Below are positions 34,001-47,200 of a DNA stretch of 64,000 nucleotides, piece by piece (within the stretch, counting starts at the first letter, position 1; every line of letters starts with the position of its first letter). Made by a program: the position numbers and the translations under genes. Origin of the DNA: Eutrigla gurnardus. Lineage: Eukaryota > Chordata > Actinopteri > Perciformes > Triglidae. The notes beneath the pieces were generated by a model. The model did not search any database. It was given only the letters and a program-made list of their open reading frames with translations, and was not told the origin of the DNA. The stretch is from the NCBI GenBank assembly GCA_963514095.1, contig OY741269.1:18754145-18818144 (forward strand), in the 5' to 3' direction.

Positions 34001-37000
34001 GGAGGCGGGGCTGTTTTGACAGGTGGTGCTGAGCCGTCTGCTGACTCGTCGTCCTGCTTGCTGATGTCGAGCGTAGTGAAGAGGTTGGACAGCAGCCCCA
34101 GGATGTGGATGATTGCTAGTTTATTGGAGGGATTAGGCTGAAAGAAGAAAGAAAAAAAGAAAGAAAGAAGGAAGAAACGGATCATTTTATTTAAGAATGT
34201 GCTTTATTATACAAACTAACCCCACTATCGGAAAATAACTGCTATAAGATTTAAGAAGACACATAAAGAGAGGTGGTTTGATGATTAAATTGCATTAAGT
34301 TACATTATGGTGAGTTCAAAGTCAACTGTTTTTTTTGGCACGCAACATGAATAAATACATTTGTTTGAAATAAATGTTTTCAAAGAAATATACAAATAGG
34401 TCGACCTGTGACCTTCCGATCACTAGCTCCAAGCAGCGTATCCCACATAAATAAGACTACTAATGCCAAGATTTGTTTAAATAAAAACACAATCATTTAT
34501 TTCCTTACCATTTGAATTGTGTGGTTTTATGCAAATAACCACAATAGATGCCAATAACAAAGTAAAACCTTTAGTCTGGAGCCTTGCTGCCAATTATAGC
34601 TCTTAGAAAGACGTTTGCTGTTTCCATGGAGCTTTTCTAACCCGATACTTACAATATGTGAATAGAAACACAGCCGGTAGTGTGCTCTGTTAAATTGACA
34701 TTTTTTATCTCATTTAAACTATTTAGACAGTTACACTGAATTCCTTTGAGTTTTCCGTTGGTTAGCAACAAAGCAAGCAGTTTTGAGCTTACTTTTAACA
34801 ATTCTGGGCTTTTGTCATTATTAGTTCTAGAATAAAGAGAGTTAACAACAGAATAAATAAAGAATCTGTAGATAATAAGACATTTAATAACACAAGCATG
34901 CACACACACAAGATACACATCAATAATTAGCTTTCCACCAGCAGTGTTTAATCATTCATCACACAAAGAAGAGGACTCTTCCTTGAGTCGACCTCCCCTC
35001 ACAGTGTTGATGTTGTTACTATCTTCCTGCAACAAGAACAGTGTGCAAACTATGCATGCAAGAGTGACTCCATATTGCCATCATCAGTCAGGCCCCGTCA
35101 GACGCCAAGGTCGTGCACCCCCGATGTAATGTAACCCGGAGGTCTCCCCACTAGGTGCCACTATTCGTACGGCTCCACACACCTGATTTCCCAGGCTGAC
35201 GTAATGCCGATACGTCAGAAAGAGACGCGGAAAACAATGAGAGAGGGAGGAAGAGTCTGAGAGGAAGGATGAGAGCCGGCGTGTGACTGTGTGAAGGGCG
35301 AGACAGGGACAGACACGCAAAGAGAGAGAGAGAGAGAAGCTTCATCTAACCTGACATCTCTATTCACCCCACCCAAACTCCTCACTGATGGCAGAACAAG
35401 GGATCAGCAGATATACCACTTTGTTCCACACACAGTAGACATCAAACCTGGTATTTTTAGACTATCAGCTCTACATTTGTATCATCCAGTGAGACAGTCT
35501 ATAAAAACCCACTCTCCGTTTGAACTGACATTTAAAAGGGGCAAAGAATATCCTTTGTGCATGCGCATGTACAAGCATGACCTACTGTAAGTGTGTCTGT
35601 ATAGGCATGTTTTTTTTTTTTTATCTCCCTGAGCTCAGTTTGTCTTTTCTCTAGTTGCCGTGGTGCACGCGCACGCCTGTGTGTGTGTGTGTGTGTGTGT
35701 GTTTGCACGAGTGAGAGAAAGTGTGTCTTTTCCATCTATCTGAGTCACTAGCCCATGGTGCAGGGTCAAATCCAATCTGGTCCCGCAGAGAAATGTTCCA
35801 CTGCAGCAACACCACGCAGAAACAAAGCCTGTTCCTATTGGCCAGGATCCAGCTATCCCGCTCTTGTGTTTGTGTGTGCGCACTAGGGCTGTTGGAATAA
35901 ACTTCGGGAATGAATGTAATTTGAATAGTAAAAATATCAGTGCTATTCGAATGCTGAAATTAGTATTACATTTTTTTTTTTTTTTTAAAGAAACGTGATT
36001 TCGTTAGCAAATCTCGCCCTCCTCGCCTTGGCCTACCTGCATAAACGGATGCTTTTGATACATGAAGTCTGATGAACAATAAATCAGAAACAGACAGCGG
36101 CCCATCACGGAGATGACACGCAGAGATAACATGCGTAGCAGCACTCGGTGAAATGAAAACAGAGATATCGACGGACCTCTAGAAGCGATGACGTCATGAC
36201 AAAGATGCGTTCATGCTGCTAACTGCTAACTAGATCGACCCGCGTCTCCATCGGCTGATTCATCTGGAGCGAGACCAACAGCAGGATGTACGTGAGAACG
36301 TGAAAGTGGAGCTGACGGTGAAACGAGGAGGGCGTAGCCATGGCAACAGGGACACGGTGACCCCAGGAGAACGACAATGTGGTTGTTTTACTTTTTACTG
36401 TTTACGTTTTTTCTTAATTATTATTTATCTAGAAAGCTGTCAGCTGTTGGTTACGGTCAACATATGTATTGGTAATGTTTTTGGAACGCCCTCTAGTGGA
36501 CAGGAAGTAAAACAACCACATTGACAATAATGACATTGGCCATGTATAACCCTGTGTAGTGTAATTAATATTAATAATAGGCAGAATTTGAGCATTACAT
36601 TTTCAAATATAATTTGAATATTGAAAACGATATGGAATGAAATTCAAATAGTATTATAGAGGAACATTGACAGCTCGCGTGGGCACGCCGTGACATGCTG
36701 GACCGTGTACGCACCGTCTCATCCGCTAGCTTCTCCAGTTGCTGAATGTAAGGGGTGATGAGGGAGTGAAGGTTTCTTAAGATGTCTTCCACGGGGAGAG
36801 CGGAGAGCAGGAAGCCGAGCGCCTGCATCAGCCACATACACTGACTTGTCTGCAAGAAAACATGGTCGCAGGTTTAGTCTCGGTTTCCAGCTTAAAGTCA
36901 TTATTATAATTATTCTAATATCTGCCAGGGGAATCATGCAATCGCACAAAGCGCACCTCTGTGTCTGTCCGCAGCTAATCTCGCAGTCTGCTGAAGCAAC

Positions 37001-39704
37001 CTGCATAATATTTTGGGTGGCCAGTTACGGCTGCATGCTGAAGTGCCTGTCATGTTGGCGGTGACTAACACTTTCTCAAACACCTTTTATTGCCTGTTTT
37101 ATACCGCCGCTGACTGCCTGCTGACTCACTACTCTTAACCGGCCCCCCACCTGGTAGGGGCCACTAGCTGAGCGTATTGCCGACCCCCGGCTGCTAATCT
37201 ACACCAAGAGACACAGTGGGGCGGCTGAAAACATGCTACACATTTCTTTCACATCATTTCTTGTTGAAATGTCACTTGAGTGCCAAAGGAGTGAGTGAAT
37301 GAGAGAGAGCACAGACTGACCTTGTGGATCTGCTTAATAAGCACCTCCTTGAGAGAAAAGAAAGAGTCAGAGTGATGGTTTTATTACTTTGAAAGCACAA
37401 CACAGCCAACCCAAATCAGCAATAAAAAGTTACTCCAAAATCATACAACTGAAGGGATTTCAAAGGTATTTTAATGGTATTTCTAGAAAGCAGGAACATC
37501 GCAATTCGGCAAAGTACGACTGCATATTGGGGCCATATTTAAAAAAATATATATATTTACAGAGCCATGGAAGGGAGGTAATATTCTAAAATTTAAGAAC
37601 AACTCAGAATCTATTGCGGTTGTCAAATTACCAGAGAAACCCACAAATTTAAGAGAAACACTTTTATTTTATGAGATATCAGTGGTTAATTAACATAAAA
37701 ACACCCTCAGATGTTTTGTGATCAATGTGACTTTAATCTCAGATAACATTTAAGTTATTTTCTATTAAATTCAGACTGTTTTCACACATCTCCATATTAG
37801 TAGTAAAGAACATTTTGATGGAATGTATTGTTATTGGCTCTCACACTTGATCAACTGGGTGAAAAAGGCGAAACAAAAAGGCGTACATGTACCTGAGAGA
37901 CAGCTACTATGTTGGTTGCGTAGGGTGGCAGGTCATATTTGCACTCCCGACAAATTTTCTTGAGTGTGGAGACTGAAGAGACGGAGAGGTCGGGGTTCCC
38001 CAGAGCCTGTAGCACCAAGGGCAGGACGCTGCTGAGCATGACTGGGTGGTCTGCCAACCATTCAGCCAGAGCACCTGGGCACAGATTAACAGTTAACAGA
38101 CACTGAATGAGAAACGACATGAGCAGTTTCTACATGCGTTGTCTTCAGATCACTTCAGATCATTTCATCACTTTTATGATCCTTTTAATCTCACCTATGG
38201 TGAACATCACCGTGTCTGCTAATTGGACGTTGTTGATACTGATTCTGGGGATGAGTCCTATCAAGCCCGGGATGACGTCAGAGTAATTCACATCTATCGT
38301 CTCCGCTATGGACTGGAAGCCGTACAGTAAGGCTTCCGTGTGCTGGAGGAGGAGAAGCAGAACAGTCTTATTGTATTATTATTATTGTACTCTAAAAATG
38401 AAATAAAAAGATACCATGGAAAGTGAAAATAAATCAACGAGTGTGGATTTTCAAGCTAACAATCAGAAAAAAACTAAAAAAAACAATGATGACACATTTT
38501 CAGCACTGGCTTCTCTGCAATGCTCAAAGAAAACGGAAAACATTTCAAAATGTTCTCTTTGACCATCCGTGTGCGTCTCACCCACCTGCCATGATGTGGG
38601 CTGCTCGGCATTAGTCAACAGTCTCCCTAGTTTATCATACAGGTTACTCAGCAGCTCTGCTCCCAGCATCTCGTACACGTACATGAGCGTGTCGGAGATG
38701 TCCACCCTGAAGGACACACAAGCACAAAACAACCTTAGAAAATGATCTGCTCATCTATTTGCCGGACAGGTTTTGACCCCTCTGCTATTAGTCTATTAGA
38801 GTGAAACACACTCGTATGCTGACCAATCAGCCAGTCATTGTGGAAAACACTTAGACTGTCACTGAAACACTTGCGTGGAGCAGAAATAGGCTTTTATGAG
38901 ACAGAGATAGCATCAGGCATACAAATGCACACACACACAAACACACACACCTGTAAATCCTAAACTGCTCTTTCTCATCGGAGGACCAGGTCGCGTACTC
39001 CTGGTCAGTGGGGAACTGGGCTTTGTGCAGCAGAACATCCACCAGCTGGAAATATACCGGCCTGTAGACCTGCAGATACACCGCCTGCTTATCCGACTCG
39101 AATGACATTATTTCATCCTGAAGACGGAGAAAAGAGCACATAAAATGGTTTGTGCACCTTAATTACAAGCCCAAAAACATCCGTTATGACTCACACAGGC
39201 TATTAAGGGACACCCAATTACATTTTACAGTATTCATCATTCACTTCACTGAATACGATCAATTGTCCGATAGTAGCTGTACATTTTAAATAGGTGGAAG
39301 AGAAAAAGCATAGATTTTCAGACTAACTTGCCAGACTCACAATGTACACATAATACAATTTATTTGTCAAACTAACATCATCACTTCGGTGTTACTCGAC
39401 GAGACCCGACTGAAAGGGTTCCTTACTTGTAGTGTATACCAGAAGGTAAGTGTGAGTGAGCTGGTGGTCTCGTTGACCGGGTAGTGGCCGGGGATGCCTG
39501 TACAGAACATGATCATGTTGACTAAAGCCAGGAAGCTCTGCCAGTGATCCACCTGCTCCAACAGAGTCCTGGACAGAGAGATAGAGAGAGTGATGGGTGA
39601 AGAGAGTGAAAACAGTGTGATATGGCAGCTAAGCCTAACCGCTTCACAGCAGTGGGTATACGGGCAAACTAGCAACTTTCTCCCTCTGTGTGTCATTTAA
39701 TCAG

Positions 39705-39774
<70 letters not shown>

Positions 39775-40568
39775 GAGAAACACATGAAATATATTGCATG
39801 ACATGATTCGGTCCAAATTAACAGTATATATAGATAGTTTGGCTGATATAAATCACACACACACACACCTGGAGTGGTTTTCTCCCAGTGTGACAGCGAT
39901 ACGGCAGATGCCGTGGCAGGACTCCATGTCTCCATTCTGAACAGCTTCTCTGAGCTGCTCCTGGAGGGCCAGCACTTGAGGAACCAGTTTCAGCAAAGTG
40001 TTGACATATCTACAACACATGGACACACGGAAACACCAGAATTGACAGTTAGAGGAGGCCAGTCCGTCTCGAGAAACGCCACGCACACACGCAGTGCTGT
40101 TGCAAGTGAGAAGAACATAGCAGGCACAGCCAGGAAGGCCTACACTGTCGAACATAAAAGTGAGTCACACCGCTCACAGCTAGGTCGAGGCATTTATTGC
40201 TCCTTCTCAAGACAAGTGTTTCTTTCAAATCAAATCTCAGTCCAAGTCAGTCCAACCTCTGATCAGCACACCCACCCTCGCAGGGAACCAGCGTGTCTAT
40301 TCAAAGCTCCAGCTCAGAGCTGCTGTCAGTTATTATTCCGTCTCCTTCCTGCTGTCTCAGCAATCTATAACTCCCTCACTCCGGCTAAAACACACATGTG
40401 CTGACACACACACATCTATGTAGACACATTGCAAAACACTTGCACGCGCACACGTGCACACGCACACCACACAGGCTCAGATCTGCTCGCGTGACAACAT
40501 CACAGAACATCTTCCTGTCATCCTTAATAACAGCACGTGAAGAGGTGACATTTGGAGATGAAGGGCGC

Positions 40569-40606
<38 letters not shown>

Positions 40607-43600
40607 ATGTGCGTGTGCGTGTGTGTGAATGTCACAGAGGAGATTGTGTGCCAACGCCATAAATGTAAACCATATTACATGTGTGTCAGTCCCTGGGGGA
40701 TGATGTGATATTCAGGCGATGCTCCATCTTTTGTGAGAATGTAAATACGGGCGAGAGTCCATCAATATCAATGAATATTTATCAACTTTTGAAAATAAAC
40801 TGAAATATACACATTAACCTGAATCCCCACCACACCTTCCAAAGCTGTATAGACTTATACAAAATCATCCCGCTCAATCATCACTTATGGCACACTACTG
40901 GCCTCGGCCCGTGTTTTCTATTTTCTTTTCATTTTGTAGAGTTTGGGACGTTTCTGGGAAATATATTGATATTATATAGATATCTTGATGAGAGCCGAGA
41001 TATCGTCTTAGATTTTGGGTATCGTAATATAATGTGTTGTCTTTTCCTTGTTTTAAAGGCAGCATTACAGTAAAGTGATGATTTTCTTCTGTTCTAGGTG
41101 TTCTATTATTTACCTTTATCCACACAGTCATTATATCCACATTACTGATGATTATGTATCCAAAAATCACATTGTAAAAAACAGTGATCCGTGGTTGACT
41201 TAACTATGCTAACACCTTACCGAAACTCTTGTTGATTAATTAATTAATTTGACTAATTGCCTTGCGTAGTCCCTTGTATTACAGTATTAGCAGAACAAAA
41301 CAGTGGCAAGTCAAAAAATGATGCTGGTATGCATCCTTTGCTCTGCAGGTTAAACGAATTTCCTATCTCGGTCCTGGGAAGAATTTATTATTCTAATTCC
41401 CCTCAGGACCCCTCACAAGCCGAGGAGCCGAGTCTACGGTCCTGCGTTATGAAGCCGAGTCCCCTACTCGGCAGCCCACATTGAGCCAGCCTTCTCTGGA
41501 GAGAGAGCTCCACCCTGCTGAGATGTGATGTCTATGAATCCGGCCTCCATCTAATAAGCCCGTAGCTGTGTGTTCATTGGCCAACATCCTCTGTGTTTGG
41601 GTGCCGGGGACACTGTAGAAAAAAAAAGCAGCGCAGGGACCGACTGCAATCTACTCTGAGTGAGCAGCTGTGTGCGTACATGTGAGCAGCAGACTGCACT
41701 CGGAAGATCATTCATTTTTTAACAAGCCGCTTTGCAAATGCAGGTCATGCACTCTTAGCTATGGTGTGTATGCGAGGCGATCAAAAGGGCAGAATGGATT
41801 TAAATGCGTTTCCTCCCCTATTTCCCTCATTACTGTGAACATTCTGGAGATTTCTCTAGACCGTCTGCTGCAGTCTCCTCTCTTAAAACTCATAGATGCC
41901 TCTGCCCCCCCCCCCCCTCCCCTTTGCTCCCTGCCCTGCTGTTGTACACTTGCCTCCTTCCTGACTCCTCCTTTATTCTCTCCCTCTCCACCACCCCCAC
42001 CTCTGATCCCCTCTGCAATTACTGCAACACTCTGAGACAGGGGAAATGGGTTGCCTGGCAACAGGATGCAGCTGGACCAATAGCATCTCCCCAAATGAGT
42101 TGACTGTAATGTGTTTAAACAGAGGGAGAGAACAAGAGACAGGGAGGAGGGCTTAGTACTGATTGTGAGAGAAGAGATGGGGGAACGGAGGAACATAAAC
42201 AGATAGAATAGAGAGAATAAGTCAAAACAGCAGAATATACATATTCAATAAAAAGGTGGGCTTCCTAGAACAGATGGAGGTTTTCTAACATTAAATATTT
42301 TTCTTCCTCTCTCATAGACGCCGACCGAACGCACACAATATAGGTAGCCAAATATAAATCCATAAATCACTCGAGAGTCTCAAGTCTCAAGAGATGCTGC
42401 CAGTAAGAGTGTCGAGAAGACTTTTGGGAAAACCTGACAAAACACACAAACCGGCAAACACGCAGGGCTGTGATCAAGTAATGAGTGAAACAAAACCAGA
42501 CAGAGAAAGGGAAAGAAAATCCTTAAAATCTGGAAATTGTGGGAAAAAAAAGCCCTGACATTTAGAGAAGAAAATCTGAACACTTGCTGCTGGTTCTACC
42601 TGTAACTCCATGAATCATCTTCCCACCATCTACTCTGCAGGACGTGAGTGTGTTCAAACCGACTCGTCAGCAGATGCGACACTCTTGTCTGAGAAGCAGT
42701 GCAGGGGTAAATGGAGGATGAGGTCTTTCATACTCTCACACCTTCCCCGAGCACCCTTTATTCTCTTTGCATCGTCCCACCACCAACGCCCTCTCCCTCT
42801 CCCTCTCTCTCTCTCTAGGGGAGGGGGTAATGGGTGCCTGCCATGTCGGAATCAACCAGGGCATGATGACATCTCTCCCCTGCTCTGTAACCATAGCAAC
42901 GCCAGCCAACCGAGAAATGCCGCTCTCCTCCCCCTGGCTGTCATCTTGCCCTTTATCAATCCCTCCCTTCTTTCCTCCCAGTGCCCTCCCAGTGTCCACC
43001 CTGTCTGTTTCCTGTCCTTGGCTAAAGCATCTTCCCCACCCCTCTGTTCTCCCTCCTTTCTCCCTTCTGCCACCCTTCTGCTCCACCGTCATTTCCCCAG
43101 TCAAAAACCACGCCATGCAGTCGTATCATTATTTCTCATCAGGGTTGTTGTGAGCGCACACTGTCACATATTTGCACGCACCTTTGGGAGTCGGGCTGCG
43201 AGATGGCGTTGACTATCGCCTCCACCGCCGTGTCGAAGAGCTCCGGGTCAGGCAGGGCGCTGAAGCAGTCGTGCACCAGGTCCTCGCTCTCGCTGAGGGG
43301 CACATCCAGCAGCACCCACGATGACAGGCAGCGCAGCACGCGAGCTTTCACCGCCCCGGGGCTGTCGGTCCTCCGCAGCAATTGCTGCAGTAAGGGACAC
43401 ACTGACCCCCACTCCCGGCCCAGGGCGCCCCGAACCTAGAGGGGGGAGGATGATAATGAGGGTCAGACTGCCAGTGCATCCTTCATGTATGATATGTCCC
43501 TCCGCTTAATAAGTCGGCTCATTTTTTCCTTACGTTTTTTTTTAGAATGTTGCCTTTACAATAACTGTTGAGATGCAATATGATGCTGTACATAAACGGA

Positions 43601-44288
43601 GAACATCTGAAAACAGCATCCACTGCCATCTTTAGGAACGTGACAATGTTCAATACTCAACATTGAGGTTTGAGACCGACTGATGAACAAATGAATACAA
43701 AGTAAACCTGTGACCTACCTGTCCCTTTCTGTACTGCGGCAGGCGGCTGGTCTGGAACTCTTCAGGTAGGACGGTGAGCAGCTCCAGCAATGCCAGGCAG
43801 CGTGCCCGCCCGTCCACCCCTCCCCCTTCCTCCTGGAATACCCTCACCATCTCAGCCACGGCGCCAGGCCAGGCCTCAGGCATCGTGTTGAGTGCCAGAG
43901 AGGCCAGGGCCACACATAGCCGGGTGAGCACCATCTTGGAGCCGGAGGAGAAGCAGGCAATCTGGGAGAACAGCTGGGTCTTCAGGGACTCGTACTGGTC
44001 CGTGGGGATGTCTGACCAGTAGCGAGAAATCTTGGTGTGGAGTGCGCTCGCACCAAAGTACTGGATCTCTGGCACCTGTTAGAGATGATGAGACGGATGC
44101 AAATGATGCAAAATCCCTTTTCAGTTTGTGTGCATGTGTCCATGTGAGTGTGTACACTATACCTTATCCGGGCTCAGTAGGGCCCAGCAGAACTGCCAGG
44201 CCTGAGGCGAGACCTGAGCCTGCATAAGCCATTTCTGGGCCAGATTCTTGTTTTCTATATTGGGATCATAGTACAGCTGGTGGAGGGC
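27159..44288 (-). CDS. ipo13: Importin-13 (karyopherin beta family), lacking first coding exon
   Basis: Nuclear transport receptor of the importin-beta family. Mammalian IPO13 imports UBC9 and MAGOH/Y14 and exports eIF1A. Minus-strand exons: 44288-44163, 44075-43719, 43435-43182, 40009-39869, 39568-39427, 39117-38951, 38706-38586, 38342-38195, 38074-37893, 37347-37321, 36849-36715, 34137-33985, 33838-33758, 33646-33509, 32716-32620, 30239-30187, 28143-28077, 27940-27882, 27778-27689, 27549-27368, 27255-27159. They sum to 2817 nt, 938 residues, all phases agreeing. Human IPO13 has 963, so about 25-30 N-terminal residues are missing. Recognisable stretches: ALHQLYYDPNIENKNLAQKW (importin-beta N-terminal domain), VPEIQYFGASALH, TFWYTLQ, RVDISDTLMYVYEMLGAELL, KKICRECKYDLPPYA, NPSNKLAIIHILGLLSNLF and the end RVNKRRVKD. 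The repeated helices are HEAT repeats. Two very short exons (27 and 53 bp) are present. Confidence 0.95.
28016..28059. repeat. (GT)n microsatellite in a 136-bp IPO13 intron
   Basis: About 44 bp of GT repeats within intron 27941-28076, near the donor of the exon ending at 28077. Confidence 0.95.
29415..29575. repeat. Fragment of a dispersed fish repeat (TACTTGAGTA-type)
   Basis: Contains TTCAGAGCCTGTGCC, CACTTTTACTTGAGTA, GTACTTCTACTTGAGT and ATGTCTGTACTTCTGACAC, matching the order seen at 9715-9872. Confidence 0.65.
31987..32431. mobile_element. hAT-like MITE with TAGGGCTG termini
   Basis: It starts TAGGGCTGCAACGAA and ends TTCGTTACAGCCCTA, whose reverse complement is TAGGGCTGTAACGAA, so 14 of 15 terminal bases match. 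The flanks share only AATAT in register (gaatatgc before, taatattt after), so the target duplication is decayed. No coding frame inside. Confidence 0.7.
35883..36700. mobile_element. Probable repeat-derived stretch in an IPO13 intron, with an inverted repeat
   Basis: It begins TAGGGCTGTTGGAATAAAC, like the TAGGGCTG termini elsewhere, but no matching right end was found. Inside, 18-bp perfect inverted arms (caatgtggttgttttact, 36375-36392 and complement 36506-36523) flank 113 bp. Confidence 0.4.
39705..39774. repeat. (CAA)n trinucleotide repeat
   Basis: About 23 uninterrupted CAA units within a 300-bp IPO13 intron (39569-39868). Confidence 0.95.
40010..43181 (-). other. Long IPO13 intron, no gene
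   Basis: 3.2 kb. It contains a GT microsatellite (40570-40606) and C-rich tracts around 41895-42010 and 42770-43090. The long open frames in the C-rich part look compositional rather than coding. Confidence 0.65.
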
Positions 44289-47200
44289 CTAAAAATATAG
44301 AGGAAAGACAAGAATAATAACAGAAAAGTTATAGCATCCACATAATATTTAAACATGATGGGATTGGAAGTTAATTTTCGGGATGTTTGCAACTACGCTA
44401 CAAACATTCACAACGGGCTGATGTCAGAGGTACCAGAGCGGAGAGAAACACTCCTGTTTGATGAAAAGGCTGGTTACCTTGAGAAAAGAGCATCTTTTCT
44501 CACTCGATAATAGGCAAGTGCGCAGACACATGAGTAGACAGTTTACCTCTAAAACCTGAACAATGGAGAAAGCAATGACCTGAAAACAACACTCTCTGAA
44601 GTGCAGCTCGGAGTAATTTGAGTACTTGAGTGAACAGAATGAGCGAGCCAAGGAGAAAGCAGATAAAGGATGAATATGAGAGAAGGGTAAGCAGGAGCAT
44701 TAATTAAAACGCACACCTCTCATCCTGGCAGTGCCAGAAGAGAGGTTTTGGCACTATTCTGCAAAAATACTTAGGCTTTCAAATCAGAAAACCAAAAATC
44801 CCAGAAACCGTGACCTGACAGTCCAGGAGCGTTCTGACCGTTTTGAGCTGAACATTTGTTAGACGCCCTGTGTCTATTTATTCCTGTGGCTTGCTATGGA
44901 TGACGAACAGATGATTCATGAAGTTGAAATAAAAGTTATCTATTCGATACCTCCTAACGTAATCTACCTAACGTAACGCTTTCCATTAGTCCTGAGTTCT
45001 CGACATTACTGTTGATTTATCCCTCGTTCAGCTCGACTGGAAATGATTTCATTTTCATTGCATGACGTTGTCTTTTTCACCCTCAATTGATTATAAATGT
45101 TCATATTATAACATTTTAATTTTGACTTTTTGCTGACATCCCTAAAAACATTCAAGCAAAACATGTTCATGCTCACTCGAATGAAACGGCTGGCAGCCTG
45201 CACTAAGTGTGTGTGTAAAAAACTATCCGTGGAGCTTCTGATCCTTGTCTTTGCCCCTGAAGCCTGCTCACATAAATTCCTCCACCAGCAGCCAGTCTCT
45301 CCTCTTTCTTCCTTTTCATTGCACTCTGTCAATTTGCCTCCCTCCAGCCTAAACTGTCCATCCAGTTCCATCCCATCCCTCAGCTCTCTCTCTCCCTCTC
45401 TTCATCTCAGTCTTCTTCTAAAACCTACATTTCTCTCCGTTCCCTCATCAGAGAAGTCGACGCTGAGAAACAAGGGGCGGATGAATAATACTGTGAAGAA
45501 ACCACAATGGGTCACAGAGTATGATGATGCAATTGCAGCTGTGGAGAAGAACATCAATACAGCTTCGTGCCTTCTGGAAGCAGAGTCTCAGGTGGTGTTA
45601 TCCCCCCCCCCCGTTTTACCATCAAGCAACGCAATTATCTTTCTCCACTTAAAGTACCAGATTCTGGACATGACTGGCTGGGCGTTAATGAGCAGACTGT
45701 TTGAAGAGTCGGGTGGCATCAGTGCATATGTGTGTGCGAGAGAGCGTGCAGGTGCGTTATGTGCAGCAGGTACTTTGAATGAACAGCATGCGTGTGTCTT
45801 TGAATTAGCTGGTGGATCTCTGTAGTCACCAAGCTAACGTCTGCCGCAGCAACGTTGAGCTTTTTATGAGAATCGTTGCACTTTCACACCCACTGCACCT
45901 ATGAAAACAGATTGAATCTGATTACTATAGACGGAGCTTTCATCACAGAGCTGATGAACTATGAATGTGTAATGTGTTGTGATTTTTTTCTTCTATAGAT
46001 CAATACCATGCCTTCATTCTGAAAAGCATAAGGATGTTGTTTTTTTTTGGTTAGTCAGCTCCACTACCCTTTCTGTAAACGAGGCTGTGATATAATATCT
46101 GTGAGTTCAAAGCGGCAGCAGATCATTACCAGAGTCCACTGTGTGATCGCAGGACTCTCCTTATCCAATCCCAAACAGTGCCGTGTGTCTGTTCCTCCTA
46201 GGTTTATTATCAAAGCACAAAACAGTCAGTTCTCTGCTTTAATCTCCCCACAAAGAACCACCGCCCTTCTCCCAGAAGTCACGCCAGACGTGCAGCCGTT
46301 ATCTCGGCTAACTAACCCTAATTGTCCATCACAATATGTGCTTCTTAAAACAGAGCAGAAAACACGTAGCACACCCACAGAAGCAGGAGCGATTATTTGT
46401 GGCTGAAGCAACAAATGCAACTGAAGCAACTAATTGTATCTACAGATGGTGGCATCCTGCCTGGACCACCTGGCTTCACCTGGGGATGGCGCGCTCTTGG
46501 CAGACACTGTCAAAGGTCATTAGCACTCACACAATGAGGAAGTGTAGGGACGCTTATGAAAAAAACATGGCTCACTCAGACAGATTCACCACCTGCTCAC
46601 AGATTTACTGTATCTGGTATACACTTGTGTGCTCACTGCTAAGCCCAGGAGAACAACAACAGAGTAGCTCCTGAGCTGTGTAAAAAGGTGCAGGATTCAC
46701 AGTATTAACGTAGCAGCAAACAACTATTTGCAATATAAAGACAAAGTGGAGGGATTTCTGCCCGAGCTCTCCCTCTGTGTGTGTTGGAATCAGAGCTGCT
46801 CCTTGCTTTGTTTACAAAGTCAGGCTAGCTGCATGCGCTTTTAGTGCATGTTCGTTCGTGCATGTCATGGCCGCCCCTCTGGCTCAGCTGTCGCCATGTT
46901 GAGAGCCGTCGAGAAGCAACAGAAATGCTCCCGATCCCGTATAAAGCACCTTTAACAAAGTCCACTAAAATACCTAAAGTATACAAACATCAAATACAAA
47001 TATGAAAGCAAAAGATATTATCTATGAATCACGATTCAACTATGATTCTTTAAATCAAAAATAGGAGTGTGCATTGTTTTGTGAAGCATAAGTGCACAAG
47101 CCTACACACATTTAGTCTTTGCACGCTGCGTTTACACAGCAGGAAATGGAATCTGGCCGCCGTACGTTCGGGTGTGTTTTCACGCCATCTGTCCACTAGA

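Noticed and set aside
42610..43212. 200-codon plus frame in an IPO13 intron
   Set aside because: C-rich composition with no domain; it runs antisense into the IPO13 exon at 43182.
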